From the NCBI GenBank assembly GCA_029204225.1, contig CM055101.1, positions 60,395,340 to 60,459,339 on the forward strand: a stretch of 64,000 bases of DNA, written 5' to 3'. The DNA comes from Diphasiastrum complanatum. Taxonomy: Eukaryota > Streptophyta > Lycopodiopsida > Lycopodiales > Lycopodiaceae. Of this stretch, positions 1 through 10,700 are shown piece after piece. The stretch's first letter is position 1; the number at the start of each line of letters is the position of its first letter. The notes below the pieces were generated by a model. That model did not search any database and was not told the DNA's origin. It saw only the letters and a program-made list of their open reading frames with translations. The position numbers were made by a program, and so were the translations under genes.

Positions 1-302
1 ACAAACCATTCATAAAAATACCAAAGTACGCTATATTAGTATGAAATCATATGAGTCCACTACACGAGTGTAGTCGAAAATCAAAACCATCAAAAGACAA
101 CTTATATCCAGATTAGTCCTCCACACGCTCGTCATCAACATATCTTTCTCCTCTTAATGAAATTCATTGTATTATACTTGCAAGACAAAAAAAAATGCCC
201 TGCAGCTCTACTCAGTCTTGCCAATGCTGTCTATTTATACTGAAATAGGTTGACCATCAAAATGTAGGGTCAAATGAATAGACATCATTGGCAAGAATTT
301 TA

Positions 303-921
303 TTTTTGGCCATGCAGCTTTGATCGTGGCGATTAAAGCTACATGGCCAAAAAAAAATGGCCAAATTTTTCTAAAAAACATAAATTTAAAAAAAAAAATT
401 AATGTTTTGGTCAAAAAAATGGCCAATTTTTTTTTAAATTTTATAAAAAAAAATTAAAATTTTTTGGCCATACAACTCTAGGAGGCCAATAAATGGCCAA
501 ATTTTTTTTTTTTTATAAAAAAAAATTAAAGTTTTTTTTTTTGGTTTTTGTTTTTGGCCATGCAGCCGGTGATTAGAGTTGGAGGGCCAAAAAAAATGGC
601 CAATTTTTTTCTTAATATTTAATATTTGATTTTTTTATTTTTAATTTGTTTTTATTCTATTTGTTTAAAAAAAAACTATAATTTATAATTTTTTAAAAAA
701 AAATATTAATTTTTTTTTGGCCATACAACTTTAATCCCCGTCGATTAGAACTAGAGGGCCAAAAGAATGGCCAATTTTTTTTTTTAAATTTAATTTAAAA
801 AAAAACAATTAATTTTGTTTTTTTTGTTTTTTTTTGTTTTTGGCCATGCAGCTCTAATCGCCGACGATTAGCGTTGGAGGGCAAAAAAAATGGCATCTTT
901 TTTGGCCATCAAGCTCTAATA
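303..921. repeat. Array of five palindromic GGCCA units in A/T-rich DNA
   Basis: Five imperfect copies begin near 303, 461, 553, 716 and 838. Each opens with TTTTTGGCCATRCARC and closes with a variant of GGCCAAAAA-ATGGCCAA. The first copy is an almost perfect inverted repeat: arm 305-326 pairs with 330-351 at about 20 of 22 positions around a 3-nt loop. The last copy has CTAATCG facing CGATTAG around CCGA. Spacing runs from about 90 to 165 bp and is filled with A or T runs. I recognise no family. A miniature inverted-repeat element that multiplied locally, or the subterminal repeats of a DNA transposon, would both fit. Confidence 0.7.
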
Positions 922-1164
922 AAAAAAAAATTTATCCGACATAGAGTCAGTTGTAAAAAAAACTCGCAACTCAATTACTCGCAATTTGTCAAGCCCCCCT
1001 TAATTCATATGGTACTTTTTGTTGAAATCAGAACATGTAGCAGAGATCAAGCCATATTACACAAGAGAAATGGAGAGAAAACAATATACTTGTATTCAAT
1101 AATCTTACACCGTACAATGAGATAACAAGAAGATACGTGAGAGAGAGGAGCATGAGGTTATGCT
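922..1164. other. Stretch with no recognisable feature
   Basis: AT-rich sequence between the hairpin array and the first copia LTR. Open frames here have no family-like motif. Positions 1-302 are equally featureless. Confidence 0.5.
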
Positions 1165-2025
1165 TGTTGGAAAGAGGTGTATGAAAGATAGGTTGAACTT
1201 GAAAAGAAAAAAATTTGAATAAAAAGAATTCGAATGACAAGAAAGAAAACTTATCGTGCACAACGGAATAAACTATCTTCTTCTTTCTTTATGCATGACT
1301 ACGCCTATCAATTTCGAACAAAATAATAGTGATAGAAATCACGTTCGATCTTATAGTAACTAACTTTGAAATCATTAGTACTACAATGATTACCTAGCCA
1401 AACATTAAGCATCGAAACATTAGACAAATAATTAGGCCCGAAGAATTACAGAAACGTATACATTCTGAGATGAGGCTGAACGCAATAAGAAGATAGTATT
1501 GATTCAGTATGGATGCGAAACAAATGTAAATGAGTACAACAAGTTGCGGATCGAAGCCGCGTAGTCTAAGCTATCTCTGAACGGCTAAAATGTAAGTCTG
1601 AATTAAGCGCAACTACTTATAAGCAGTAAGTGACCATAGCAATCTCTAATCAACTCTAAAAGAACTGAGCTAGAATGCTCAAGGGTGTACAAGTTCGCAG
1701 GCTTGAGAGAGAGAGAGAGCTAACCATTCGATTCTCTTCTTGATCATAAGATGTTGAAATATGAATAGCTATTTATATTAAGCAATTAGGTCATCAAAAG
1801 CATCATCATAGTTGGCTGTGATGTGTCGGCATCCATCCAGTTAGGACTTCTCAAAAACTACTTGCTGATGGATTAATGCAAGTTGGTGAACGTAAACTGT
1901 CACTGTGAGCCGTTTCGAGTAGTTATGTAGACTGTGTAAAAACATGAAGAAAACTGTAGGTTTAGATAAAAGTTGGACGAAGATTAAAATGTCAATTAGT
2001 CGATTAGTGAGAGAATAATCCAACG
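1165..2025 (-). mobile_element. LTR of a Copia-A-family element with a stub of internal sequence
   Basis: It begins TGTTGGAAAGAG and, near 1290-1345, matches the Copia-A 5' LTR (the 'catgactacgcc' and 'gaaatcacg' region). It ends AATCCAACG at 2025. A polypurine-tract-like run (cttccccttaat on the plus strand) follows, then about 70 bp resembling the Copia-A sequence next to its own 3' LTR. The LTR is therefore read on the minus strand and still carries a scrap of its element's 3' internal end. It belongs to a second, related copy and not to Copia-A itself. Confidence 0.65.
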
Positions 2026-2105
2026 CTTCCCCTTAATCTGAATCCATGAATGCCTTGACCTTTAAACTTAGTTCTGCACACAACTTCCTATGTGCATAGT
2101 GGATG

Positions 2106-2275
2106 AAACCACGTGTCCTACGAAACTTATCTCAATTTGTAAAAAGAGGATGAAACCTTAATCTTGACAAGAATGAAGAATCAATGCTCAGGCCATCTAC
2201 TTCGTCTACTTCTGTATCTGTCTCTTCACTCATCAACTTATTCACCCATTAATCTGAATACGCAAATGGTATCCA

Positions 2276-2335
<60 letters not shown>

Positions 2336-2765
2336 TATATTGCAGGTGTGCAAAATACAGTGGATGTGTTGTCTGTGAGAGATCGTGGGTGGCTGCAATC
2401 GTTGTCCAGTCTATTAACATAGCTGCATGGAGAAGCATGAAAAGGGTGCAACGTCACTCAGTGCTGAGGTGACCATTGGTGATGACGATACAAAAAGTGT
2501 GTCACTCTTACGAATAGCCTTAGGATTAGATTTACAGGGTGCCTTTGCTTTAGGGCACCTTTGGCATTCTGTAGGATAGTGTCCCCTTTTTGCCTGTCAC
2601 CATAACCTGTGTAAAAACACAGTGTCGCGATTCTTTTGCCTTTTTTTCGTCTGTGTGAATTTGCGTATAAATATGCAGGCTGCGTGACAACGTTAGTAAA
2701 TATGCAGCATGAATGGAGGCAGACTAAAATGGGATTTAAGGAAAGTAGAATGAATAAATCCAACA
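2106..2765 (-). mobile_element. Truncated 3' LTR of Copia-A
   Basis: Positions 2106-2575 match 6893-7318 of the 5' LTR of the same element. The sequence runs on to a terminal AATCCAACA at 2757-2765, next to the polypurine tract. The inner part expected to its left is missing and is replaced by the related LTR at 1165-2025, so the left boundary is a recombination or deletion junction. A long TA microsatellite lies inside. Confidence 0.7.
2276..2332. repeat. (TA)n microsatellite inside the Copia-A LTR
   Basis: About 28 uninterrupted TA units. The matching place in the other LTR of the same element (near 7060) has only a few TA units, so the expansion came after insertion. Confidence 0.95.
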
Positions 2766-2839
2766 CCCCCCCTTAATCTAAATTTGTGAATTCCTTGAGA
2801 CTGAGCAATGCACAAAATTTGTTGTGTGTATTAAACATA

Positions 2840-3325
2840 AGCGCTTTCGTGAAGATGTCTGCAACCATGTCCTACGTTCTGCAGTGCATTAAGCTCACCT
2901 CTCTGTCGAGAACCTTGCCCCTGATGTAGTGATATCTAATCTCAATGTGCTTACTTCTAGAATGAAATCTAGGGTTGGCCGATAAGGCAATTGCACTTTG
3001 GTTGTCACAAAACAAAATTGTAGGGCTGTACTGATACAGATTGATGTCTGACAGCAAATTTCTCAACCAAAAGTACGCTTCCTTAATAGATTGAGAAGCA
3101 GTAATATATCTGCTTCAGTAGAAGAAGTGCGATAGAGGTTTGCTTACGACTGTTCCACGAAATAGGACCGCCGTTGAAGAAGAATGTAAATCCAGATGTG
3201 GACTTACGATTGTCTGCATCTCCTCCCCAGCTTGCATCAGAATAACCACTGAGCTGATGAAGATTGTTGTTGCTGACATCTCCATAGCAAATGCATTGGT
3301 CCATGGTAGGTCGAATATACCTCAT
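2840..3325 (-). pseudogene. Copia-A RNase H region
   Basis: RNase H degrades the RNA strand of the RNA/DNA hybrid during reverse transcription. The upstream frame (3325-3083) carries SGYSDASWGGDADNRKSTSG, the copia RNase H start with its acidic residue. The next frame (3066-2872) has CDNQSAIALS and the basic HSRSKHIEIRYH stretch. A stop after HCRT is followed in frame by VADIFTKAL, the usual C-terminal copia motif, near 2840-2865. A frameshift near 3070-3120 separates the two parts. The polypurine tract and 3' LTR follow directly. Confidence 0.8.
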
Positions 3326-3618
3326 GACTCGAATAAGATCCTTTTAATGGGTAATGCTAGGATTAGCCATGTATTGGCTGAGTGAGCTAACAACAAAAGA
3401 GATATCCTGTCTTGTATAGACCATTGCGTACATGAGAGATCTTAGTATCGATCAATACAAATACTCTCTCATTTGCTCATCTTCCTGCTTGGTCTGGGGA
3501 CTTTGGTCCTTTGACAAATGCAGGCCTGGATCCATTGGTGAGTGAGCTAATTTACAATTCTTCAAATTGTATTTGTTAAAACATTATGAAGATACCTTCG
3601 TTGAGTGATGTGAATCAG

Positions 3619-3996
3619 TCAATTTGCTCTGTTTCTGTAGATTTGAATTCCCAAACAGAAGTGAGCTTCGCCCAGATCAATCATGTCGAATTCTGAGAAT
3701 AGCATCTGTTTCGAATACTTAACCATATTGGTATTGTTGCTGAAGAGCAATGTATCATCCATGTACAAGGTGATGATAATTAAGGATTGTTGAACTAACT
3801 TCGAATAAACGTTGCAATCAACAGTGCTTGGTTTAAATCCTTGTTCAATGAGAAATGTATTGATCCTCTGAAACCAATCCCTGGGAGACTGTTTCAAGTC
3901 GTACAGTGCTTTGTGGAGTTTATAGACATGATTCTTCATGCCTTTCAGAACGTATCCTTTGGGCTGGATCATGTGGATCTTCTTGTATAACTCCAT
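3619..3996 (-). pseudogene. Copia-A reverse transcriptase core
   Basis: A 125-codon open stretch holding the middle of the RVT_2 domain: VYKLHKALYDLKQSPRDWF near residue 26, then YMDD at about residues 78-81 (the catalytic YxDD box), then FCLGIQIYRNR. A normal copia RT domain has about 240 residues. The N-terminal third (upstream, 3997-4126) is only readable in mixed frames, and the sequence between this block and RNase H is also shifted. Confidence 0.8.
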
Positions 3997-4126
3997 TCAG
4001 ATAGGTTGTTTGTACATCAAGTTGATGTACTTCGAGGTCGACAGCTACAACATAATACAAGAGCATTCAGATCAACGAATGTTTGACGACTGGACTAAAA
4101 GTCTCATTGTAGTCGACATTTGGGAT

Positions 4127-4950
4127 CTAGGTGTACAACTTGTAAGTGTTATCAGAGGAAGTATATCCGATCAGGATGGTCTTGAGACCTTGGAAGTCCA
4201 ATTTCTTCCTTGTGTCCTTTGGGATCTGCACATAGGCAATGCACCCAAACACTCTTAGGTTCTTCAAAGAAGGCTTAGACCCTGTCCACACCTCGTGGAG
4301 TGTCTTGTCTAAGAGGGCCTTGGTCGAACATCTGTTGTGGAGGTAAGTTGTAGTGGAGACAACTTCAGCCCAGAATCTCTTGGGCAATGATGCATGCGAT
4401 AGCATATACTTAGCGGATTCGACCAAAGTACGATTCTTCCTCTCAGCTAAGCCATTAGACTGAGGACTGTAAGGAGTGATGAATTGTTGTTCAATGCCTT
4501 GGCTTTGGCATTACTCCTTAAATTCGACAAAGATATATTCTCCATCGTTGTCTAACCTTAGGGCCTTGATCGTCCTTCCAGTCTCCTTTTCTGCATGCTC
4601 CTTGAAGATTCCGAAGCAGTTGAAGGCCTCTGATTTCTTCTTTATGAAATACACCATCGTTCTTCCGGAGAATTCGTCAACAAAGGTTATAAAATACTTG
4701 GCATCCTTCAGCGAAGGATTTTTTTGTGGGCCACAATATCTGAATGTACAACATCTAGCAATCCTCTAGCAATATGCTGATGGCTTGACTTAAATGGTTT
4801 CCTAGTCTATTTACCAACTAGACAGTCTTGACAGACAAGTAACTCGACTTTTTCACAAGGATAGTTGAGATCAAGAACAATAGAATGTCTAGACATTCGT
4901 TGTACAACATCATGATTTAACTGACCAAGTCTATAATTGCAAAGTAAACC
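4127..4950 (-). pseudogene. Copia-A integrase
   Basis: The 5' part (about 4950-4730) reads as the zinc-binding region (LNH, CQDC-type cysteines) followed by LLDVVHSDI. A frameshift at the following glycine-proline breaks the frame near 4730. The core then continues in shifted frames to 4426, where an ORF resumes with FWAEVVSTTTYLHNRCSTKA, VFGCIAYVQIPKDTRKKLD and ILIGY, the usual C-terminal end of copia integrase. The first zinc-binding histidine block reads YRLGQLNH and not HYRLGHLNH as in Copia-B. It is certainly inactive. Confidence 0.75.
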
Positions 4951-5535
4951 TTAATTTGAATGAATTGAAGTACTGAGAGCCTGACTAGAGGCAGAAAAGC
5001 AATGACTCAATTTATACAAGTATCCATGTCTCTTTCCGAGTGTTAGGATCTTGCCTGTCCTATCAACTACTTTACATTGATCACATTTGAATTCTACTAT
5101 GTGTCCTAGATCTGTGATTTTGCTTACAAAGAGAAGATTTGTAGATAACTTTGGTACATACAGGACTTTAGAGAGTAGCTTAGACTGATCATTTGGAAAG
5201 CATAATCTTAAAGTGCCTTCACCTTTAATAGCTTGTGTGCTATTGTCGCCAAGGTGAACGAATTTTTGAGTACTGTAAGGTTTATAGGACTCGAAACAGC
5301 CAATGAGACTAGTCATGTGCTGAGTGGCTCCGGAATCCAGGAACCAAGAACTATCGCCAGATGCTCCTTGATGATTGGTCATGAAGGCATTATGATTCGC
5401 TTCTTGAATAGGCTGTGAAGCTTTTGCAGCTGCATTCGCCACTTGATTTGACTGCCCTTTGCTGTTGTTCTTCGCTTGAAGTATGCGACAGTCTTGTATT
5501 TCGTGGTTGTTTCGTTTGCAATATCTGCAGAACAA
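4951..5535 (-). pseudogene. Copia-A CCHC zinc knuckle and aspartic protease
   Basis: An open stretch of 194 codons. The CCHC knuckle CRYCKRNNHEIQDC (CX2CX4HX4C) is at residues 3-16 and the protease active site WFLDSGATQHMTS at about 64-76, with DSGA intact. LSTNLLFVSKITDLGH and HGYLYKL lead into the pre-integrase region. The listed start is only the first methionine. The frame is part of the longer gag-pol and runs on from the gag block upstream. Confidence 0.85.
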
Positions 5536-5539
5536 CTTC

Positions 5540-6255
5540 TTCTTTGTTTGTGGATTCTACTATTCCTTGTGCTAAGCTGGTTTCTGGTCTGGATTTGATT
5601 GCTTCAGGCCTTTCTTCTTCTGCTGCTTTGTCGTGCTCATGTTGGTGTACAAGGCGTGAGAATCAGCTAAGGAACTTGAGGCTTCGTTCCTTCACGTGTC
5701 TTCCTGCAACAACATAGTAAGGACTCTCGAAAGAGTCAATTATGGATGAGTCATGATGATCATCACCCAACTGTCGTAAGAACTTGGCAAGCTTGTAAGC
5801 AGTTGCATCACTGCGTCTTGATCATCTATGACAGATTCGACAGTGGCCATTTGTCTTAGCAGGTTCTTGAATTGATTAATGTGATTCTGCAGAGTATCAC
5901 CATTCGTCATCTTGAGGGAGTAGAATTTTTTCCTGAAATGTAGCTTGGAAGCTATATCTCGCACTTCGTATAGTGTGCCCAAGATGTCCCAGACTTCTTT
6001 CGATGTCTGAGCCTCAGATACATGGCCAATCTGGGTATCCGTGATGTTGAGGATGATCAGTGCGAAAGCTTTTTCATCCTTTAGTTTCCATCTGGCGATT
6101 GTCATGTTGTCTGCTTCGGGTTTCCCTTCTACACCCGTAACAACGTCGTATAATTCTTTTGTCATTAGCACAGTTTTCATCTTAAATTTCCATAGATGGT
6201 AATTGACTCCATCAAGCTTGTTCGTGATAGGCCTGGCTTTCCCTTGGAAATCCAT
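5540..6255 (-). pseudogene. Copia-A gag (UBN2/DUF4219 type)
   Basis: The first methionine at 6255 starts MDFQGKARPITNKLDGVNY, and LDGVNYHLWKFKMKTVL is the conserved gag start. VWDILGTLYEVRDIASKLHF and LTSLPSSYDSWV follow, all typical of copia gag that forms the virus-like particle. The open frame stops after IIMTHP at 5740, but similarity to Copia-B continues through two in-frame stops (after HP and after QEDT) towards the zinc knuckle. Confidence 0.85.
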
Positions 6256-6381
6256 GTGGAAGAGTTAGTCTAAATAATAGGAGAAACTATCAGTGACTTA
6301 AGTATGAAAATCTGATACTAAAAAATATAGAACAAGAAAACAATCACTCTATAGTGTGGAAGTTTATTAAGCTATGAAAAT

Positions 6382-6394
6382 AGCTCTGATACCA
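6382..6394 (-). other. Primer binding site of Copia-A
   Basis: The minus strand reads TGGTATCAGAGCT directly after the LTR end CTCTCCAACA. This complements the 3' end of plant initiator tRNA-Met and fixes the element's orientation and LTR edge. Confidence 0.9.
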
Positions 6395-7318
6395 TGTTGG
6401 AGAGAGACGGGAGATGAATGATGAACACGAACGAGACACGAACTTGAACAAGAAACGAACGAGAAACGAACTCGAACAGAAAAAGTTCGTGCGTAGCGGA
6501 ACGAGCGATACGACTCTCTCCGTAAGCATGACTACGCCAATCAGAATGAGCAGAACTTCATTGATGGAAATCATGGTCATTCTAGATTATGCAGCCAAGC
6601 ATTAATAGATGAAACACCAGAAGAATAATTTGTCGCAAATAGCAAGACAAATTATATGTCGTGAATGATTCGTGAAGAGCTAGACTGTGCTTGACTGGTG
6701 ATTAGTCGTGAATGATTCGCGAAAGAGCAGACTAAATGTTAGTCATCTATTACCAAAAAGAACAACTAGACAGATCAGACAAAATGAAGAATAAGCATAG
6801 CAATATTAATACCCGGGATCTGAACGCAGAACAAAGAGCTGTATCAGATTAAGTATATCATGTATACATGTCAATAATGTAGTAGAACAAAACCGCGTGC
6901 CCTACAAAACTTATTTCAATCTGTAAAAAGGGGATGAAACCTTAATTCTGACAAGAATGAAGAATCAATGCTCAGGGCTTCTACTTCGTCTACTTCTGTA
7001 TATGTGTCTTCACTCATCAACTTATTCACCCATTAACCTGAATATGCAAATGGTATCCAGTATATATTACATTATATTATAGGTGTGCAGATGTGGAAAG
7101 TTCAATGGATGTGCTGTCTATAAGAGATCATGGGTGGCCGCAGTCATTGTCCAGTCTATTAGCGCAGCTGCATGGGAGAAGCGTGAAAAGGGTGCGACGT
7201 CAGTCAGTGCTAAGGTGACTGTTGGTAATGACGATGCAAAAAGTGCGTCACTCTTACAAATAGCCTTATGATTAAATTTACAGGGTACCTTTGCTTTTAG
7301 GACACATTTGGCATTCTG
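6395..7318 (-). mobile_element. 5' LTR of Copia-A, outer end missing
   Basis: It starts (plus strand) TGTTGGAGAGAG next to the primer site and is collinear with 2106-2575 and, in reverse, with the Copia-B LTR at 11843-12922. Similarity stops at about 7318 after 'ggcattctgt', where gypsy sequence begins. About 190 bp of the outer LTR end is therefore lost and no target duplication can be seen. Confidence 0.8.
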
Positions 7319-8340
7319 TTGTGGCTTCAGGGGACATGAGGTGTGCAAATAAGGAATTGGTGGCACATCATGGAGGAGTTCATCATCGATTTGAAAAATT
7401 GTTTCTTCCTCACATAGGTCCCACATATAATTGGGTCATTTGACATGGTATACTTTAGTATCAGGTTTTTCGACTGTAACCTTGGCAACTAGTTTCACCT
7501 TGGATGAATGCTGCGAGAAAGCTTTGAGTGGAAGTGCCTCCATGTAGTTTAGGATTTGAATGTCGCAAATGTCCAAATTGTCTGGGCAATAATGAATTCG
7601 TAAGAAATTTTTGTCATGTACAAATAAATCTTTTGATTCATCAGTAGGTAGCCATGCAACATTTAACAATAAGAATATCAATAAAATTGATATTAATGAT
7701 AGGGGTGTGTAGATCAAGTGGTTTCATTATCATCCAGGGGGTATAGGAACAATCAGCCTGATTTTGAGCACAATAATTAGCATTCACACAATCAAGTGTA
7801 GCCAAATTGTGGCTTCAATTTATGATATCAGTGGATTCAACACAATGACCTTTCTCTTGGGTGGATTGGTATGGCTCAAACACGAAATTGGTAGTAGATA
7901 AATCAGTGTAGTGGAAGCGTGCGGGTTTGAGTTTTCTAGATGAATCAATGGTAATGGAACTATCTCTATTACCAAAGGTGACTTGGCCTTTGCTCTAGTC
8001 GTGAATGACTTAGATTGGTGAGCCATGGGCGACCAAGTAGTAACTTATAGGAGTATTCATTATTAGGAATATAGAGTATGACCAAGTCTATGAAATAGTT
8101 CAGGCCTCCTAGTTTGATCAAAATTTGTGGGAGGAATCCTGTAGGTCGGACCACACTTTGATCAGCCATCCTAAGTTGACAAGTGGGTTTGGTGAGTTTG
8201 TCTCTCAAGTTCCATTCCAACATGAGAGATGTGGATATGATGTTGACACCTGAGCCACCATCTAATACAACTAATACTTCTCGAGATTGGTGATGAGTAG
8301 CTGGAATTTTGATGTTGCCCCTTTCACTGAGCAGATTGGT
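7319..8340 (-). pseudogene. Gypsy-1 protease and protease-RT linker
   Basis: On the minus strand near 8320-8225 the frame reads IKIPATHHQSREVLVVLDGG followed by SGVNI, a retropepsin-like active site with D-G-G-S. It continues as LRMADQSVVRPTGFL and YSYKLLLGRPWL, the C-terminal half of a Ty3/gypsy protease. Further down (7717-7319) one frame stays open for about 130 codons apart from a single TGA near 7436. I read this as linker, but it has no diagnostic motif. Reverse transcriptase is absent because the fragment meets the Copia-A LTR at 7318. Confidence 0.65.
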
Positions 8341-8344
8341 GAGG

Positions 8345-9344
8345 TGTAATGGTGGAAGTTACCTGTTTATGGATATCCAGTCTGGCGTGGAGCCAGGTTG
8401 GCTTCCAGCGCTCGTGACAAAGCTTTGGGTTGGTTAAGTCTGATGTAAGTCACACGACTTGCTTGGAATGGATGTTACTCGTTTGTACCAAAGCCTCGAG
8501 TTAGTTAAGTTTGATGTATGTCATGGGGCTTGCTTGGAGGGAAGTCACCTACATCGGGACCCCCGATCTGGCATGGCGCCAGGTTGGATCTCAATGTTGG
8601 TTTCCGAACTTCAAGTTGGTTAAGTCTGATCGTTGTTGGCGAGTTGGCTGTTTGTATGTCAAGTGGGTCTGGATGGCAAGAGTTGAAGACTGGGAAGCTA
8701 AGTCGTGGTTTCCGGCTCCCTTTTGGATGCCTGCGCTATTGGGGACAAATGGCAAAGAGGGCTTGAAAGGCATGAAGAGTGGCAAGATGACATTGTGAAG
8801 GGGATCCATTGGATTTTCCTATAAGAATGAGCCAACTCCTTGTATTTCACATGTTAGTATTTCTAGAAGTTAGTATATTTGAGAGCTAGTACTTTTGGGA
8901 GTTGTTAATTTGTGAGTTGTCAATTTTGAGAGCTTGCTTGTTTGAGAGAGCTTGTTGTTTGGTTTTATTTTGGGTCTAAACGTTGCTTAATGCTAGTGCC
9001 TTGTAATTAGTTGCTTGATGTTAGTAACTCCATAGTTATTAATGAGTGATGCTTGTTTCTTGGAGATTATTTGTTGGATGAGTGCTAGTTGAAGGCTGAT
9101 GCCTAATGTTAGTGTGGTGATGAGGGTTTGATCCAAAGTTTGCATGGTGTTGAGATTGCAATGGTGTGATTGAATGGGTTTGATATTTGGTTGAGGATAT
9201 GAGTGATGAGTGTGGCTTGATTCTTGTGAGAGTGTTTTAGAATTTGTGAGGATGATTACTTTTCGGATTCATTGAGTGGATGTGATTTGTCTTTCCTTTG
9301 TCATTAGGAATTCATTATGGCTTCTAAAATGAGCTTGTAGTAGA
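8345..9344. other. G/T-rich non-coding stretch with internal repeats
   Basis: The plus strand is unusually rich in G and T compared with its neighbours. Positions about 8360-8470 and 8530-8640 share a loosely repeated block (GAAGT-ACCT, 'ccag/gatctggc-tgg-gccaggttgg', 'ttggttaagtctgat'). From 8840 on it turns into short variants of 'gagttgtt' and 'gagagcttg'. The ORFs here have no family motifs. Confidence 0.5.
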
Positions 9345-9452
9345 TGACTTGTTGTGTGTGGAGTAGTGGGTTGTTGTGTGTGGAGTAATGAGTTGTTATT
9401 AATGGGTTGTGTGGAGTAATGGGTTGTTGTGTGCGGAGTAATGCGCTGTTAG
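9345..9452. repeat. Tandem repeat of about 21-30 bp (TGGGTTGTTGTGTGTGGAGTAA)
   Basis: Four to five imperfect copies of a unit close to 'gggttgttgtgtgtggagta' occur between 9345 and 9452, one of them shortened. It has minisatellite character and no gene. Confidence 0.8.
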
Positions 9453-9894
9453 TAAGCATCATGAATGCTTGATATGCAAGGGTGAAAGAGGTTGCTTGCA
9501 TGATTTCACTTGTGGGATGTTGGGTGATTAATGATTGCTTGTACCATCATGCATGCTCATTCTTGGTGATTGACTGGTTGCTGATTTTTTTAGCCATTAC
9601 ATCTTTTTGGCCCTTTTCTTTTTGTTATAGATTTTCAGTTCAGTTTTCTCTCAACTAAACCGTTAACTTTTCAATCGCACCGTTCATATTGTAGAAAATT
9701 TAATTTTCTTTATTTTCTTGTGTCACACCAACTCGATCTGAGATGCACAGTGGAAAAAACTACATCAACTTGTCTGGCTCGGATTTTATGCTACAAAAGT
9801 TGATGTCATAAAGAGCAATGGGCCTCAAGAGGAGGCATTCATGACTAGAGTATCCACACATAATAGCTACCTCATGACAATTTGAGGTATGATT
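9453..9894. other. No recognisable feature
   Basis: AT-rich sequence before the Gypsy-2 fragment, without a coding frame or repeat I can assign. Confidence 0.4.
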
Positions 9895-10700
9895 CAACTT
9901 TGTGGATTTGTTGTAAGGAAAGGCTGCAGGACCATTGACGAAGAAGCAAGCAAAGCAACATTACAATACGGTCCTAAAATGAGAAAAATCATCTCAAAAG
10001 GTTGATTCTAGAATGTACCACTTTTATTGAATAAAGGATGTCCTATCGAGATCATAAGTGGTCGCGAAACACACTTTGTGAATGAAATGATAAAGTGTCT
10101 GTTGGAAGATTTTTTTCTTATTCATCGGTTTAGTACTCTGTATTATCCGAGGGGTAATGGCCAAGCTGAATCTTCCAATAAGAATCTCCGCAATACTATG
10201 AAAAAAACGGTTGAAGCAAGTCATTCTGATTGGGAACATAAATTGCATGTAGCATTATGGACATTCAGAACAGCTTGGTATGAATCAAACACCATTCCAG
10301 CTTGTCTTTGGTCAAGATGCAGTTATGCCGATTAAATTCTTGATACCATCCTTATGCATAGTGGCAACGGAACGGTTGGATGATGCAAAATTTTTACAAA
10401 TGTGTCATGAGGCTTTACAAAAATTTTGTGAAACCAGACTGATGGTAGTTCACGCATTAGCAGCAGATAAAGTCTGCCACAAGGCATGCTTTCAATCACC
10501 AATTACACAAAAAAGATTTGAAGAAAGGATATCTATCATTATGTATAAAAAAAAACTGATCAAAGACAAACTGAAATTATAGGTGAAGGACCGTACAAGA
10601 TAAAAGAGATATTAAACTATGGAGCAATTATTTTAGAACACTTGGATGGAAAACGATTTGATAATCTGGTGCTTGATAGGCGACTATGCAAGTTCTGGTA
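9895..10700 (+). pseudogene. Gypsy-2 integrase, C-terminal two thirds
   Basis: The core reads GCPIEIISGRETHFVNE, then YYPRGNGQAESSNK and WEHKLHVALWTFRTAW. This is the second half of a Ty3/gypsy integrase catalytic domain. The usual SDRGTHF second catalytic aspartate is replaced (SGRETHF), while the E of GQAE is present. A frameshift near 10290 moves the frame to one with TPFQLVFGQDAVMPI. Another shift near 10580 leads to GPYKIKEI and GAIILEHLDGKRF, ending LCKFW-stop, which is a normal pol C-terminus. The 5' part (9895-10020) matches 16470-16515 and 21260-21360 in reverse (Gypsy-4). Confidence 0.8.

Larger units (their letters stand above)
2766..6394 (-). mobile_element. Copia-A internal region (Ty1/copia, decayed)
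   Basis: Read on the minus strand the order is primer site (6382-6394), gag, zinc knuckle, protease, integrase, reverse transcriptase, RNase H, then a polypurine tract at 2766-2777 (ggggggg after TTAA). This is the Pseudoviridae/copia order. The element is non-functional: stops and frameshifts interrupt gag, integrase and RNase H, and the N-terminal half of reverse transcriptase is scrambled. Copia-B at 11843 is a close relative and helps to read the broken parts. Confidence 0.85.

Noticed and set aside
2164-2472. ORF with an Ile-Tyr repeat inside the Copia-A LTR
   Set aside because: Produced by the TA microsatellite. The region is LTR, and the sister LTR has no such frame.
8511-8809. Overlapping ORFs on both strands in the G/T-rich stretch
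   Set aside because: Three frames open at once reflects base composition. No motif, and the block is internally repeated.
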